From positions 310,001 through 374,000 of the forward strand of contig NZ_LASZ01000001.1 of the NCBI RefSeq assembly GCF_001014645.1: a stretch of DNA of 64,000 nucleotides, written 5' to 3'. Below, piece after piece: positions 1 to 8,362 of the stretch; the first letter of the stretch is position 1, and the number at the start of each line of letters is the position of its first letter. The notes below the pieces were generated by a model. That model searched no databases. It worked only from the letters and a program-made list of their open reading frames with translations, and was not told where the DNA came from. Source of the stretch: Luteimonas sp. FCS-9 (GTDB lineage Bacteria; Pseudomonadota; Gammaproteobacteria; Xanthomonadales; Xanthomonadaceae). The translations under genes were made by a program, and so were the position numbers.

Positions 1-141
1 GGCCAGGCTCTGCACTACGCCGGCCGCGCCCGCTCGCCGTCGCCGGCGGTCGGTCATTTCAACGACCACGTCGCCGAGCAGCAGCAGCTCATCGCCGACG
101 CGCTGGTCAATGCGCTCGGCGGCAAGGTCCTGTCCGAGTAA
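1..141 (+). CDS. sucA: 2-oxoglutarate dehydrogenase E1, C-terminal end (partial)
   Basis: Frame 1 is open from the left edge to TAA at 139-141 and gives 46 residues that begin [20 protein letters not shown] and end GGKVLSE. This matches the end of the thiamine-diphosphate E1 subunit of the 2-oxoglutarate dehydrogenase complex, where the YAGR and SPSPAVG segments are conserved. Position supports it: sucB (E2) follows 45 bp downstream on the same strand and lpdA (E3) comes next, so the three subunits form one TCA-cycle operon. Most of the gene lies outside the window, so nothing can be said about its catalytic residues. Confidence 0.9.
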   Translation, partial: GQALHYAGRARSPSPAVGHFNDHVAEQQQLIADALVNALGGKVLSE

Positions 142-186
142 TCCCGATCGCACCCCCACATTCCACGCTTTTCCCAGGAAGCCAAC

Positions 187-1431
187 ATGGCCACTGAAAT
201 CAAAGTCCCGGTCCTGCCCGAATCCGTTTCCGACGCCACCATCGCCACCTGGCACAAGAAGGCCGGCGACGCGGTCAGCCGCGACGAGAACATCGTCGAT
301 CTGGAGACCGACAAGGTCGTGCTCGAAGTGCCCTCGACGGTCGACGGCGTGATCAAGGAGATCAAGTTCGAGGAAGGCGCGACGGTCAACAGCCAGCAGG
401 TCATCGCGATCATCGAGGAAGGCGCCGCCGCGGCCGCGCCGCCGGCCGCCGAATCGGGCAACCAGGACAAGGAAGCGCCGGCCGCCGGCGCCGAGGAAGT
501 GCAGTCCAAGTCGCAGGCCAAGCAGGCCGACGACAAGGCGCCGTCCTCGACCAAGCCGCAGTCGGTGTCGGGCGGCAAGACCGGCGACCTGCCCCCGGGC
601 GCGCGCTTCACCGCCGAGAGCAAGGGCATCGACCCGTCGCAGGTCGAGGGCACCGGCCGCCGCGGCGCGGTCACCAAGGAAGACCTGCTCAACTACGCCG
701 CGGGCAAGACCCCGGGCGTGTCGGGCGGCGCCCGTCCCGAAGAGCGCGTGCCGATGACCCGCATCCGCAAGCGCATCGCCGAGCGCCTGATGCAGTCCAA
801 GGAATCGATCGCGATGCTGACCTCGTTCAACGAGGTCAACCTGGGCAAGGTGATGGCGCTGCGCAAGGAGCTGGGCGAGCAGTTCCAGAAGGAACACGGC
901 ATCAAGCTCGGCTTCATGAGCTTCTTCGCCAAGGCCGTGGCCAATGCGCTGCAGCGCTACCCGGTCATCAACGCCTCGGTCGACGGCGACGACATCATCT
1001 ACCACGGCTACGCCGACATCTCGATCGCGGTCTCGACCGACAAGGGCCTGGTCACGCCGGTGCTGCGCAACGTCGAGCGCATGGGCTTTGCCGAGATCGA
1101 GCAGGGCATCGCCGACTACGCAAAGAAGGCGCGCGACGGCAAGCTGGGGCTGGACGACCTGCAGGGCGGCACGTTCACGATCACCAACGGCGGCACCTTC
1201 GGCTCGCTGATGTCCACGCCGATCGTCAACCCGCCGCAGTCGGCGATCCTGGGCATGCACGCGATCAAGGAACGCGCGATCGTCGAGAACGGCCAGGTCG
1301 TCGCCGCCCCGATGATGTACATCGCGATCTCCTACGACCACCGCATCATCGACGGCAAGGACGCGGTGCTGTTCCTGGTCGACATCAAGAACCAGCTGGA
1401 AAATCCGCATCGCATGCTGCTCGGGCTGTAA
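187..1431 (+). CDS. sucB: Dihydrolipoyllysine-residue succinyltransferase (2-OGDH E2)
   Basis: This is the core acyltransferase of the 2-oxoglutarate dehydrogenase complex, moving succinyl from lipoyl-lysine to CoA in the cytoplasm. The 414 residues show the standard order: a lipoyl domain (about 1-78) with the modified lysine in ETDKVVLEV (Lys43), an Ala/Pro/Lys-rich linker, a peripheral subunit-binding domain near 140-170 ([20 protein letters not shown]), then the catalytic domain ending in the active-site HxxxDG signature (HRIIDG, His385-Gly390). The length is normal for the family. The start has AGGAA about 9 bp upstream. It lies between sucA and lpdA and should be co-transcribed with them. 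Confidence 0.97.
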   Translation: MATEIKVPVLPESVSDATIATWHKKAGDAVSRDENIVDLETDKVVLEVPSTVDGVIKEIKFEEGATVNSQQVIAIIEEGAAAAAPPAAESGNQDKEAPAAGAEEVQSKSQAKQADDKAPSSTKPQSVSGGKTGDLPPGARFTAESKGIDPSQVEGTGRRGAVTKEDLLNYAAGKTPGVSGGARPEERVPMTRIRKRIAERLMQSKESIAMLTSFNEVNLGKVMALRKELGEQFQKEHGIKLGFMSFFAKAVANALQRYPVINASVDGDDIIYHGYADISIAVSTDKGLVTPVLRNVERMGFAEIEQGIADYAKKARDGKLGLDDLQGGTFTITNGGTFGSLMSTPIVNPPQSAILGMHAIKERAIVENGQVVAAPMMYIAISYDHRIIDGKDAVLFLVDIKNQLENPHRMLLGL

Positions 1432-1444
1432 GCCCGAGCAGCAC

Positions 1445-1550
1445 GGGAAACGGGATTCGGGATTCGGGATGACCGGCCTCCGGCCGTTGAAAGCCGGCGA
1501 CGCCGGCTCCCGCTCCTCCCGGTCCCGAATCCCGCATCCCCAATCCCGTT
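1445..1550. repeat. Palindromic GGGATTCGGGATTCG-type intergenic repeat, copy 1
   Basis: Between sucB and lpdA a G-rich left arm (about 1449-1470, units of GGGATTC) faces a complementary right arm (about 1521-1549, units of GAATCCC). Between them lie two small dyads (GGCCTCCGGCC and GCCGGCGACGCCGGC). The whole can fold into one long hairpin. A related copy lies after lpdA at 3009-3132. I infer a dispersed non-coding palindromic repeat that could affect mRNA stability or partial termination between E2 and E3; no function is shown by sequence alone. Confidence 0.7.
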
Positions 1551-1563
1551 GTGAGGGAATGAA

Positions 1564-3000
1564 ATGACCGAAAAATTCGATGTCGTCGTCATCGGCGCCG
1601 GCCCCGCGGGCTACCACGCCGCGATCCGCGCCGCGCAGTTGGGCATGAAGGTCGCGTGCATCGACGCCGCGCTGGGCAAGGACGGCAAGCCCGCGCTCGG
1701 CGGCACCTGCCTGCGCGTGGGCTGCATCCCGTCGAAGGCGCTGCTCGATTCCTCGCGCCAGTTCTGGAACATGGGCCACATCTTCGGCGACCACGGCATC
1801 AGCTTCAAGGACGCGAAGATCGACGTCGAGGCGATGGTTGGCCGCAAGGACAAGATCGTCAAGCAGTTCACCGGCGGCATCGCGATGCTGTTCAAGGCGA
1901 ACAAGGTCGCGCCGTACTACGGCTTCGCCACGCTGCACCCCGATCGCGTGGTGAAGGTGAAGCAGCACGACGGGTCGGAGATTGAACTGACCGGCACCAA
2001 CGTCATCATCGCCGCCGGCTCGGATTCGATCGAACTGCCGTTCGCGAAGTTCGACGGCGAGACCATCGTCGACAACGTCGGCGGCCTGGACTTCACCGAG
2101 GTGCCCAAGCGTCTCGCCGTGATCGGCGCGGGCGTGATCGGCCTGGAGCTGGGCAGCGTGTGGAAGCGGCTGGGGAGCGAAGTCACGATCCTCGAGGCCC
2201 TGCCCGACTTCCTCGCCGCGGCCGATGCCGAAGTCGGCAAGGCCGCGCTGAAGGAATTCAAGAAGCAGGGCCTGGACATCAAGCTCGGCGCGAAGGTCTC
2301 CAAGACCGAAGTCACCGGCAAGGGCAAGAAGAAGGAAGTCGTCGTCAGCTACGCCGACAAGGACGGCGAGCAGTCGATCACCGTCGACAAGCTGCTGGTC
2401 GCCGTGGGCCGCAGGGCCGCCAGCAAGGGGCTGCTGGCCGAAGGTACCGGCGTGAAGCTGACCGAGCGCGGCCAGATCGAGGTCGACGACCACTGCCACA
2501 CCGGCGTCGACGGCGTCTGGGCGATCGGCGACTGCGTGCGCGGCCCGATGCTGGCGCACAAGGGCTTCGAGGAAGGCATCGCCGTCGCTGAGCTGATCGC
2601 CGGCCTGCCCGGCCACGTCAACTTCGACACGATCCCCTGGGTGATCTACACCGAGCCCGAGCTGGCCTGGGTCGGCAAGACCGAGCAGCAGCTCAAGGCC
2701 GAGGGCATTCCGTACAAGGCGGGCAGCTTCCCGTTCGCCGCCAACGGCCGCGCGGTCGCGATGGTCGAGCCCGCGGGCTTCGTGAAGGTGCTCGCGCACG
2801 CCGAGACCGATCGCGTGCTGGGCATGCACCTGGTCGGCGCCAATGTCTCCGAGCTCGTGCACGAGGGCGTGCTGACGATGGAGTTCAAGGGCTCGGCCGA
2901 CGACCTGGCCCGGATCTGCCACGCGCACCCCTCGCTGTCGGAAGTCGTCCACGACGCCGCGATGGCCGTCGACAAGCGCGCGATCCACAAGGCGAACTGA
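1564..3000 (+). CDS. lpdA: Dihydrolipoyl dehydrogenase (E3)
   Basis: This FAD flavoprotein reoxidises dihydrolipoamide with NAD+ for the 2-oxoglutarate dehydrogenase complex. The 478-residue product starts with the FAD-binding Rossmann motif (VIGAGPAGYHAA), followed by the redox disulfide in GGTCLRVGCIPSKALL. A second Rossmann motif for NAD (VIGAGVIGLELGSVW) lies in the middle, and the C-terminal catalytic His-Glu region is HAHPSLSEVVHDA. The length is normal. GAGGG sits upstream of the ATG. It closes the sucA-sucB-lpdA operon; the 132-bp gap to sucB holds a palindromic repeat, and a hairpin terminator follows the stop codon. Confidence 0.96.
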   Translation: MTEKFDVVVIGAGPAGYHAAIRAAQLGMKVACIDAALGKDGKPALGGTCLRVGCIPSKALLDSSRQFWNMGHIFGDHGISFKDAKIDVEAMVGRKDKIVKQFTGGIAMLFKANKVAPYYGFATLHPDRVVKVKQHDGSEIELTGTNVIIAAGSDSIELPFAKFDGETIVDNVGGLDFTEVPKRLAVIGAGVIGLELGSVWKRLGSEVTILEALPDFLAAADAEVGKAALKEFKKQGLDIKLGAKVSKTEVTGKGKKKEVVVSYADKDGEQSITVDKLLVAVGRRAASKGLLAEGTGVKLTERGQIEVDDHCHTGVDGVWAIGDCVRGPMLAHKGFEEGIAVAELIAGLPGHVNFDTIPWVIYTEPELAWVGKTEQQLKAEGIPYKAGSFPFAANGRAVAMVEPAGFVKVLAHAETDRVLGMHLVGANVSELVHEGVLTMEFKGSADDLARICHAHPSLSEVVHDAAMAVDKRAIHKAN

Positions 3001-3008
3001 CGTTCGCC

Positions 3009-3132
3009 TCGGGATTGGGATTCGGGAATCGGGATTCGCAGAAGCCGCTTTCCATCCCGATCCGACTCTGGCGCCGGGCCGAAAGCCCGGCGTCTTCTTT
3101 TGCGAATTCCCCACTCCGAATCCCGGATCCCG
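3009..3132. repeat. Palindromic GGGATTCGGGA-type repeat, copy 2
   Basis: A second copy of the repeat family seen before lpdA. Left arm units GGGATTGGGATTCGGGAATCGGG lie at about 3010-3035 and the complementary right arm (CGAATCCCGGATCCCG) at about 3117-3132, directly abutting the ATG of the next gene. The lpdA terminator hairpin lies inside it. Because the right arm is open in the downstream reading frame, an apparent 11-residue N-terminal extension of the LOG gene is repeat-encoded and should be ignored. Confidence 0.65.
3072..3101 (+). terminator. Rho-independent terminator after lpdA
   Basis: A GC-rich stem (CGCCGGGC / GCCCGGCG, with a GAAA-type loop) at 3072-3092 is followed by the T-rich tract TCTTCTTTT at 3093-3101. 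It lies 71 bp after the lpdA stop and fits the end of the suc operon. Confidence 0.8.
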
Positions 3133-3726
3133 ATGAAAAGCCTCTGTGTCTATTGCGGCTCCAATGCCGGCAGCAAACCCGTCTATGCCGAACGCGCGAT
3201 GGCGCTGGGCGATCGCATCGCCCGCGACGGGCTGCGCCTGGTCTACGGCGGCGGCAACGTCGGCCTGATGGGCACCGTCGCCAATGCGGTGCTCGAAGGC
3301 GGCGGCGAGGTCACCGGCGTCATCCCCCAGCAGCTCGCCGACTGGGAGGTCGCGCACCGCGGCCTGACGACGCTTGAGATCGTCGACTCGATGCACGCGC
3401 GCAAAATGCGCATGTTCGAACTGTCGGACGCCTTCGTCGCCCTGCCCGGCGGCTTCGGCACGATGGAGGAGATCTTCGAGATGCTGACCTGGCGCCAGCT
3501 GGGCATCGGCAACAAGCCGTGCGCATTCCTCGACATCGACGGTTTCTACGCGCCGCTGATCGGCATGATCGACCGGATGGTCGAGGAGCGGTTCCTGCAT
3601 CCCGACCAGCGCGCCGACCTGTGGTACGGCGACGATATCGACGCGATGCTCGCGTGGATGCGAGGCTATACGCCGGCGCGGGCGGAAAAGTGGATCGACG
3701 AGAAGCGTCGAAGCGTTTTGAAGTAA
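3133..3726 (+). CDS. LOG family protein (TIGR00730 Rossmann fold; nucleotide 5'-monophosphate phosphoribohydrolase)
   Basis: The 197-residue cytoplasmic protein belongs to the LOG/lysine-decarboxylase-like family. Several members release cytokinin bases or hydrolyse nucleoside 5'-monophosphates to base and ribose 5-phosphate. Visible signatures are the N-terminal YCGSNAG loop, GLVYGGGNVGLMG-like binding segment and the hallmark PGGFGTMEE active-site motif with the preceding MHARK segment. I chose the ATG at 3133 (MKSLCVYCGS); an upstream in-frame start at 3100 would add residues encoded by a palindromic repeat. It stands alone after the suc terminator and converges with the mannosidase gene. 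The exact substrate cannot be read from sequence. Confidence 0.9.
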   Translation: MKSLCVYCGSNAGSKPVYAERAMALGDRIARDGLRLVYGGGNVGLMGTVANAVLEGGGEVTGVIPQQLADWEVAHRGLTTLEIVDSMHARKMRMFELSDAFVALPGGFGTMEEIFEMLTWRQLGIGNKPCAFLDIDGFYAPLIGMIDRMVEERFLHPDQRADLWYGDDIDAMLAWMRGYTPARAEKWIDEKRRSVLK

Positions 3727-3814
3727 AAGCATCGCCTGACGCGGCAATGTCAGGTCGCGTGGCGACGCGTTCTGCACACAGGGCCCACGCGTTCGCCCGA
3801 CGCGAGAGAATCCC

Positions 3815-3882
3815 GTAGGAGCGCGCTCGCGCGCGATGGGGCCGTGGCGCGAACCTCCCATCGCGCGCGAGCGCGCTCCTAC
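3815..3882. repeat. GTAGGAGCGCGC palindromic repeat, copy A (perfect 26-bp arms)
   Basis: Arms at 3815-3840 and 3857-3882 are exact reverse complements over 26 bp, separated by 16 nt. The arms begin GTAGGAGCGCGCTCGCGCG and end GATGGG. It lies between two convergent genes, where it could act as a bidirectional transcription barrier. It is the best-preserved member of a family with at least seven recognisable copies here. Confidence 0.9.
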
Positions 3883-3934
3883 AGGGAGGGTCGGTTGTCG
3901 ACGCCACAGCCCAGTAGGCTCGGCGCTGTCCGTG

Positions 3935-6900
3935 TCACGGCGACGCGACCAGCGGCACCGGCGCATGCGGCGCGAGCAGTTCGATCTCGGCCAGTTGCAG
4001 CCGGCCGGGCGTGTCGAAGCGCAGGCGGTAGCGGTCGAACGCACCGGGGGCGGCGATCCGGAACGGCCGGGTCTGGCCCGGCCAGCGGAATGCTTCCCCG
4101 TCGCGCCTGTCCACGACCTGCCAGGCGCCGTCGCCACGGCTGGCCTCCAGTGTCCAGCCAGCCTTCGGGATCGCACGATCGCCGCTGGTGAGCGTGTAGA
4201 AGGTCGGCGTGACCGGCGTTTCTAGCGCGATATCGATCTCGACCGGGTCCCCGCGCAACGCGACCGCCGTGCCGGCATCGTCGTCGACCAGCCGCGCGCC
4301 CACACCGTCGCCCGACACCGCGACCTGGGCGCCCGGGCCGATCGCGTCGGCCAGCGTCGTGGGCGCCTGCCCGGCCGGCGTCAGCGACGGCGGCGCATCC
4401 TCGGGCCGGCTGCCCCAGGTCGACGGGGTCGGCCCCATGACGAAGTCCAGCGTCGCGCCGGCCGCCAGCACGCTGTGCGGGATCGACGTCGAGGTCCACG
4501 GCCGGCCGTCGACGCGCAACGACTGCACGTAGACGTTCTCCGGCGAATTGCCCGGCGCGTTGACGGTGAGCGTCCGGCCGCCCGGCAGTGCGAGCGTCAG
4601 CCGCTCGAACAGCGGCGAGCCGATCACCCAGTCCGGCGACCCCATGCGCAGCGGATACAGGCCGGCGGCCGCCAGCACGTACCAGGCCGACATCTCGCCA
4701 TTGTCCTCGTCGCCCGGGTAGCCCTGGCCGATCTCGCTGCCCAGGTACAGCCGCGCCAGCGCCTCGCGCACGATGCGCTGGGTCTTCCACGGCTGGCCCG
4801 CGTACAGGTACATCCAAGGGATGTGGTGCGCGGGCTGGTTGCTGTGCGCGTACATGCCCATGCGCACGTCGCGCGCCTCGGTCATCTCGTGGATCAGGTA
4901 GCCGCGCGGCCCGGAGAGTTCGACCTTCGCCTGCTCGGGCGTGGCGAAGAACGCATCGAGCTTCGCGGCCAGCGCCTCGCGTCCGCCGTGCAGCGCGGCC
5001 AGGCCGTTGCCGTCGTGCGGCGCGGTGAACGCGAACGTCCAGCCGTTGGATTCGGTGTAGTCGTTGCCCCACACGCGCGGATCGTACTGCGCGGCCGGCA
5101 CGCGCCAGCGCCCGTCCGGCCCGCGGCCCTGGAAGAAGCCCACGCCGCGGTCGAACACGTTGGCGTAGCCGGCCGCGCGGTAGCGGAAGTACTCGGCTTC
5201 TTCGGCGTAGCGCCGTTGCAGGCGCGGGTCGGTCGCGCGCCCGGCCAGTCGCGTCGCCATGTCCGCGATGCCGAAGTCGTTGAGCACGCCCTCCATCGTC
5301 CACGACATGCCGCCGTCGGTCTCGGTGTCGACGTAGCCGCGGAACGTGCCGCGCGCCAGCCCCTTGCGGCCGACGTGACGGCTGGGCGGCAGCACCGTGG
5401 CGTTCTTCAGCGCGGCCTCGTAGGCGAGCCCGGCATCGAAGCCTTCGATCCCACGCGCCCAGGCGTCGGTGAACGCGACGTCCGAGCTGGTGCCCACCAT
5501 CAGGTCCGCGTAGCCCGGTGACGACCAGCGCGCCACCCAGCCGCCGGCGCGGTACTGCTCGAGGAAGCCGTCGACCAAGTCGCCGGTGCGCTCGGGCGCC
5601 AGCAGCGCGTAGGCCGGCCACGTCGTGCGGAAGGTGTCCCAGAAGCCGTTGTTGACCTGGACCCTGCCGTCGCGCACCGGGGCGAAGCTGCGCGCGGGGT
5701 TGCCGTCGGCGTTGTCGTCCGAGGCGCTGTTCTGGCTGGCATAGCGCCAGTCGGGCGCGGCGTCGGTCCCGGCGTTCTCTGCGCCGGAGTTGGGATACAG
5801 GAACAACCGGTAGAGGTTGGAGTACAGCGTGACACGCTGGTCCTCGGTGGCGCCGTCCACGTCGATGCGGCCCAGCAACGCGTCCCATTGCGCGCGGGCG
5901 CGCGCGGCGACGCTGTCGACGGTGTCCTCCGGCGCCAACTCCAAGGCCAGGTTGTGCCGGGCCTGCTCGAGCGAGATCAGCGAGGTCGCGATGCGCATGG
6001 TCACCCGGCGGGTGCCGGGCGCGAACTTGACGTAGCCGGTGGGACGCCCGGTCTCGATCGCGCCGCTGCGCTGCCATGGCTGGTCGAAGGTCGCATGGAC
6101 GAACATGCGCGTCGCGCCGGTCGACAACCCGCTGCGCACGTCGGTGTAGCCCGACAGCATCTGGGTCTCCGCATCGAGCGTCAGTCCGCCGCGATCGTCG
6201 ACGTTGTCGAACAGCAGGTTGGCGTCGGCGCCGACGGGGAACGCGAACTCGAACAGCGCCGCGTGGTCGGTGGGCGCCAGCGCGACCGCGATGCCGTTGT
6301 CGAAACGCACCTGGTAGGTGTGGGGGCGCGCCAGCTCGTGCGCACGCGAGAACGGCAGCGCGCGGGCGACGCGGTCGGCCTGCGGCACGCCCCGCCCGAT
6401 CGACGGCATCACCTGGAAGGTCTGGCGGTCGCCCATCCACGGGCTGGGCTGGTGGCTGAGCGAGAAGGCCTGCAGCCGTGGCCGGTTGTCGGCGTCGTTG
6501 TGCTCGTGCCAGCGGTAGAGCCACGAGAGCGTGCCGGCATCGGTCGCGGGCGTCCAGAAGTTGAAGCCATGCGGCACCGCGGTCGCGGGGAAATTGTTGC
6601 CGCGCGAAAACCTGCCGTTGGAGTGGGTGCCGCGCGTGGTCACGACCCAGTCGCTGGGCGAGCCGCGGTGCGCCACCGGCGTCTCGCCCAGGGCGATGTC
6701 GTCCAGCCAGCCCTGCGCGATGCGCCCGTCGCCGGGCTGCAGGTCGAGTTCCAGTGCCACGATGCGCCGGCCGCGCAGCGCCGGCACGTCGCCCAGGCGC
6801 ACGGCCTTGCGCGCCCACTGCTGCGGATACAGGGCCTGCGATGCGCCCTGCGCCTGCGCGCCCAGCGCGACGCCGTGCTGGTCGCGCGCGCCGGCGGTCG

Positions 6901-7291
6901 ACACCCGCGTGCCGTCGTCGAGGACCGCGTCGAGCGAGACGTACGTGGATGCGACGAGGTCGTCGCCGACGATCTCCGGCAGCACCAGCCACGACAGCGT
7001 GGTGTCGGCCGCGACGTGCACGTCCACGTCGAACAGCCGCACCCGGCCGCCGATGCCCCGGTACTGCAGCGCCTGCAGGCCGGTGTAGCCGGTCGAGGGC
7101 TTGGCGGCATAGGGGTCCGCGGGACCCGGGCCCACCTGCAGTCGCAGCGTATCGCCGTGGACCGGCAGCGGCTGCGGCTGGTCGCGTTCGAACGAGGTGG
7201 CGAACGCCGCCTGCGCTGCCGCTGCGCCAGGCATCGCCAGCAGGAGGGCCGCCGCCAGGCGCAGGCCCCGCGTCGCATGTGCATGTGTCAT
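3935..7291 (-). CDS. GH92 family alpha-mannosidase, secreted
   Basis: This exo-acting, calcium-dependent alpha-mannosidase removes mannose from mannan or N-glycan side chains outside the cytoplasmic membrane. The 1118-residue product has a signal peptide (hydrophobic 10-25, likely cleaved after AAAQA near 28), an N-terminal beta-rich domain, then GH92 signatures: NFPATAVPHGFNFW, NDYTESNGWTF with the presumed catalytic acid Glu747, and GYPGDEDNGEMSAWY with the Asp861/Asp863 pair used as base in the family. A C-terminal discoidin-like tail is present. I chose the ATG at 7291 because the open frame upstream lacks a signal peptide. It is last in a unit behind an EEP-fold hydrolase and a TonB receptor. 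The linkage cannot be fixed from sequence. Confidence 0.93.
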   Translation of the reverse strand: MTHAHATRGLRLAAALLLAMPGAAAAQAAFATSFERDQPQPLPVHGDTLRLQVGPGPADPYAAKPSTGYTGLQALQYRGIGGRVRLFDVDVHVAADTTLSWLVLPEIVGDDLVASTYVSLDAVLDDGTRVSTAGARDQHGVALGAQAQGASQALYPQQWARKAVRLGDVPALRGRRIVALELDLQPGDGRIAQGWLDDIALGETPVAHRGSPSDWVVTTRGTHSNGRFSRGNNFPATAVPHGFNFWTPATDAGTLSWLYRWHEHNDADNRPRLQAFSLSHQPSPWMGDRQTFQVMPSIGRGVPQADRVARALPFSRAHELARPHTYQVRFDNGIAVALAPTDHAALFEFAFPVGADANLLFDNVDDRGGLTLDAETQMLSGYTDVRSGLSTGATRMFVHATFDQPWQRSGAIETGRPTGYVKFAPGTRRVTMRIATSLISLEQARHNLALELAPEDTVDSVAARARAQWDALLGRIDVDGATEDQRVTLYSNLYRLFLYPNSGAENAGTDAAPDWRYASQNSASDDNADGNPARSFAPVRDGRVQVNNGFWDTFRTTWPAYALLAPERTGDLVDGFLEQYRAGGWVARWSSPGYADLMVGTSSDVAFTDAWARGIEGFDAGLAYEAALKNATVLPPSRHVGRKGLARGTFRGYVDTETDGGMSWTMEGVLNDFGIADMATRLAGRATDPRLQRRYAEEAEYFRYRAAGYANVFDRGVGFFQGRGPDGRWRVPAAQYDPRVWGNDYTESNGWTFAFTAPHDGNGLAALHGGREALAAKLDAFFATPEQAKVELSGPRGYLIHEMTEARDVRMGMYAHSNQPAHHIPWMYLYAGQPWKTQRIVREALARLYLGSEIGQGYPGDEDNGEMSAWYVLAAAGLYPLRMGSPDWVIGSPLFERLTLALPGGRTLTVNAPGNSPENVYVQSLRVDGRPWTSTSIPHSVLAAGATLDFVMGPTPSTWGSRPEDAPPSLTPAGQAPTTLADAIGPGAQVAVSGDGVGARLVDDDAGTAVALRGDPVEIDIALETPVTPTFYTLTSGDRAIPKAGWTLEASRGDGAWQVVDRRDGEAFRWPGQTRPFRIAAPGAFDRYRLRFDTPGRLQLAEIELLAPHAPVPLVASP

Positions 7292-7409
7292 CGAACCGCT
7301 CGTCTGTTGTTGTGATGGACGCGGCCGCGCGCAGCGGGGGTCTCCCCAGCCCGGCCGGCCCGTGGCGTGGTCTGCAAGCGGCGTCCACGGCGCTGCAGTC
7401 TTCGGGAAC

Positions 7410-8306
7410 TCAGGGCCGCGACGGCCAGGCGAAGTCGGCGACGACCGGGAAATGGTCGGACGGATAGCGGCCGTCGGCCTGGTCGGTCGCGGTCTCGACG
7501 TGCCGCACGTCCAGACCCCGGAACAGGATCCAGTCGATGCGGTCCGTCGGCTTGCCGGTGAACGCGTGCACGGTCGCCTCCGGCCCGGTGCGATGCGGCG
7601 CGGCCTGCCAGGCATCGCGCAGCGGACCGGCGAGTCGGCGGTGCGTCGGCGAGCCGGGTACGGCGTTGAAGTCGCCGGTCACCACGACCGGGACGTCCGC
7701 CGGCAGGCGCGCGATGCGCGCCAGCAGCAGCTCGGCGCACCGCTCGCGCAGGGGCTCGGCATCGGCGGTGTGCGGGAAGTGGGTGTTGAACAGGTAGAAC
7801 TCGCGCCCGCTGGCGCGGTCCCGGAACCGCCCCCACGTCGCCATGCGCGGCATCGCCAGGCCGAAGTTGTCGCTGCCCGGCACGTCGGGCGTGTCCGACA
7901 GCCAGAAATGCCCCTGCTCGCGCAGTTCGAGCCGACGGACGTCGTAGAACACGCCCATGTGCTCGTTGCCGTTGCCGTCGGTGTCGTCGCCGTTGCGGCC
8001 CGTTCCGAACCACGCATAGCCCGGCAGGTGCGCGTCGACGTACAGCGCCTGCCCGCGCAGCAGTTCCTGCGTGCCGACGAGATGCGGACGCCGGCGCGCG
8101 ATCGTCTCGACCAGCAGGTCGCGGCGGGCGTCCCAGACGTTGGCGCCGTCGCCGGGCGCCGCGTAGCGGACGTTGAAGCCCATCACCCGCAGGTCGGGTG
8201 ACGGCGCGTCGGCGCCGGCGGCGGACGCGGGCACGGACAGCGCCGCCAGCGCCGTCAGCAGCAGGCCCAGCGGCAGCCGCAATGCGCGGCGGATCGAAAC
8301 GGTCAT
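7410..8306 (-). CDS. Secreted endonuclease/exonuclease/phosphatase (EEP) family hydrolase
   Basis: The 298-residue protein has a signal peptide (about 1-29, cleavage near PASAAGA) and the full EEP metal-phosphoesterase set: MGFNVRYA, VGTQELL with the metal-ligand Glu, FNTHFPHT, VVVTGDFNAVPGSP, DRIDWILF and a terminal SDHFPV. The fold covers nucleases, sphingomyelinases and sugar phosphatases. Its place between a TonB receptor and a GH92 mannosidase, together with export, makes removal of phosphate or phosphodiester groups from mannoside substrates more likely than DNA repair; that is inference. I chose the ATG at 8306, which has GGAG 6 bp upstream, over an ATG 18 bp earlier. Confidence 0.88.
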   Translation of the reverse strand: MTVSIRRALRLPLGLLLTALAALSVPASAAGADAPSPDLRVMGFNVRYAAPGDGANVWDARRDLLVETIARRRPHLVGTQELLRGQALYVDAHLPGYAWFGTGRNGDDTDGNGNEHMGVFYDVRRLELREQGHFWLSDTPDVPGSDNFGLAMPRMATWGRFRDRASGREFYLFNTHFPHTADAEPLRERCAELLLARIARLPADVPVVVTGDFNAVPGSPTHRRLAGPLRDAWQAAPHRTGPEATVHAFTGKPTDRIDWILFRGLDVRHVETATDQADGRYPSDHFPVVADFAWPSRP

Positions 8307-8362
8307 GGCATCTCCATCGTTCATGGGACGGGCCGCATCCGTGGGACGCGGCCCCGAGGGCG

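Noticed and set aside
3100-3132. Upstream start giving the LOG protein 11 more residues
   Set aside because: The extra codons are the right arm of a palindromic repeat; the conserved protein begins at 3133.
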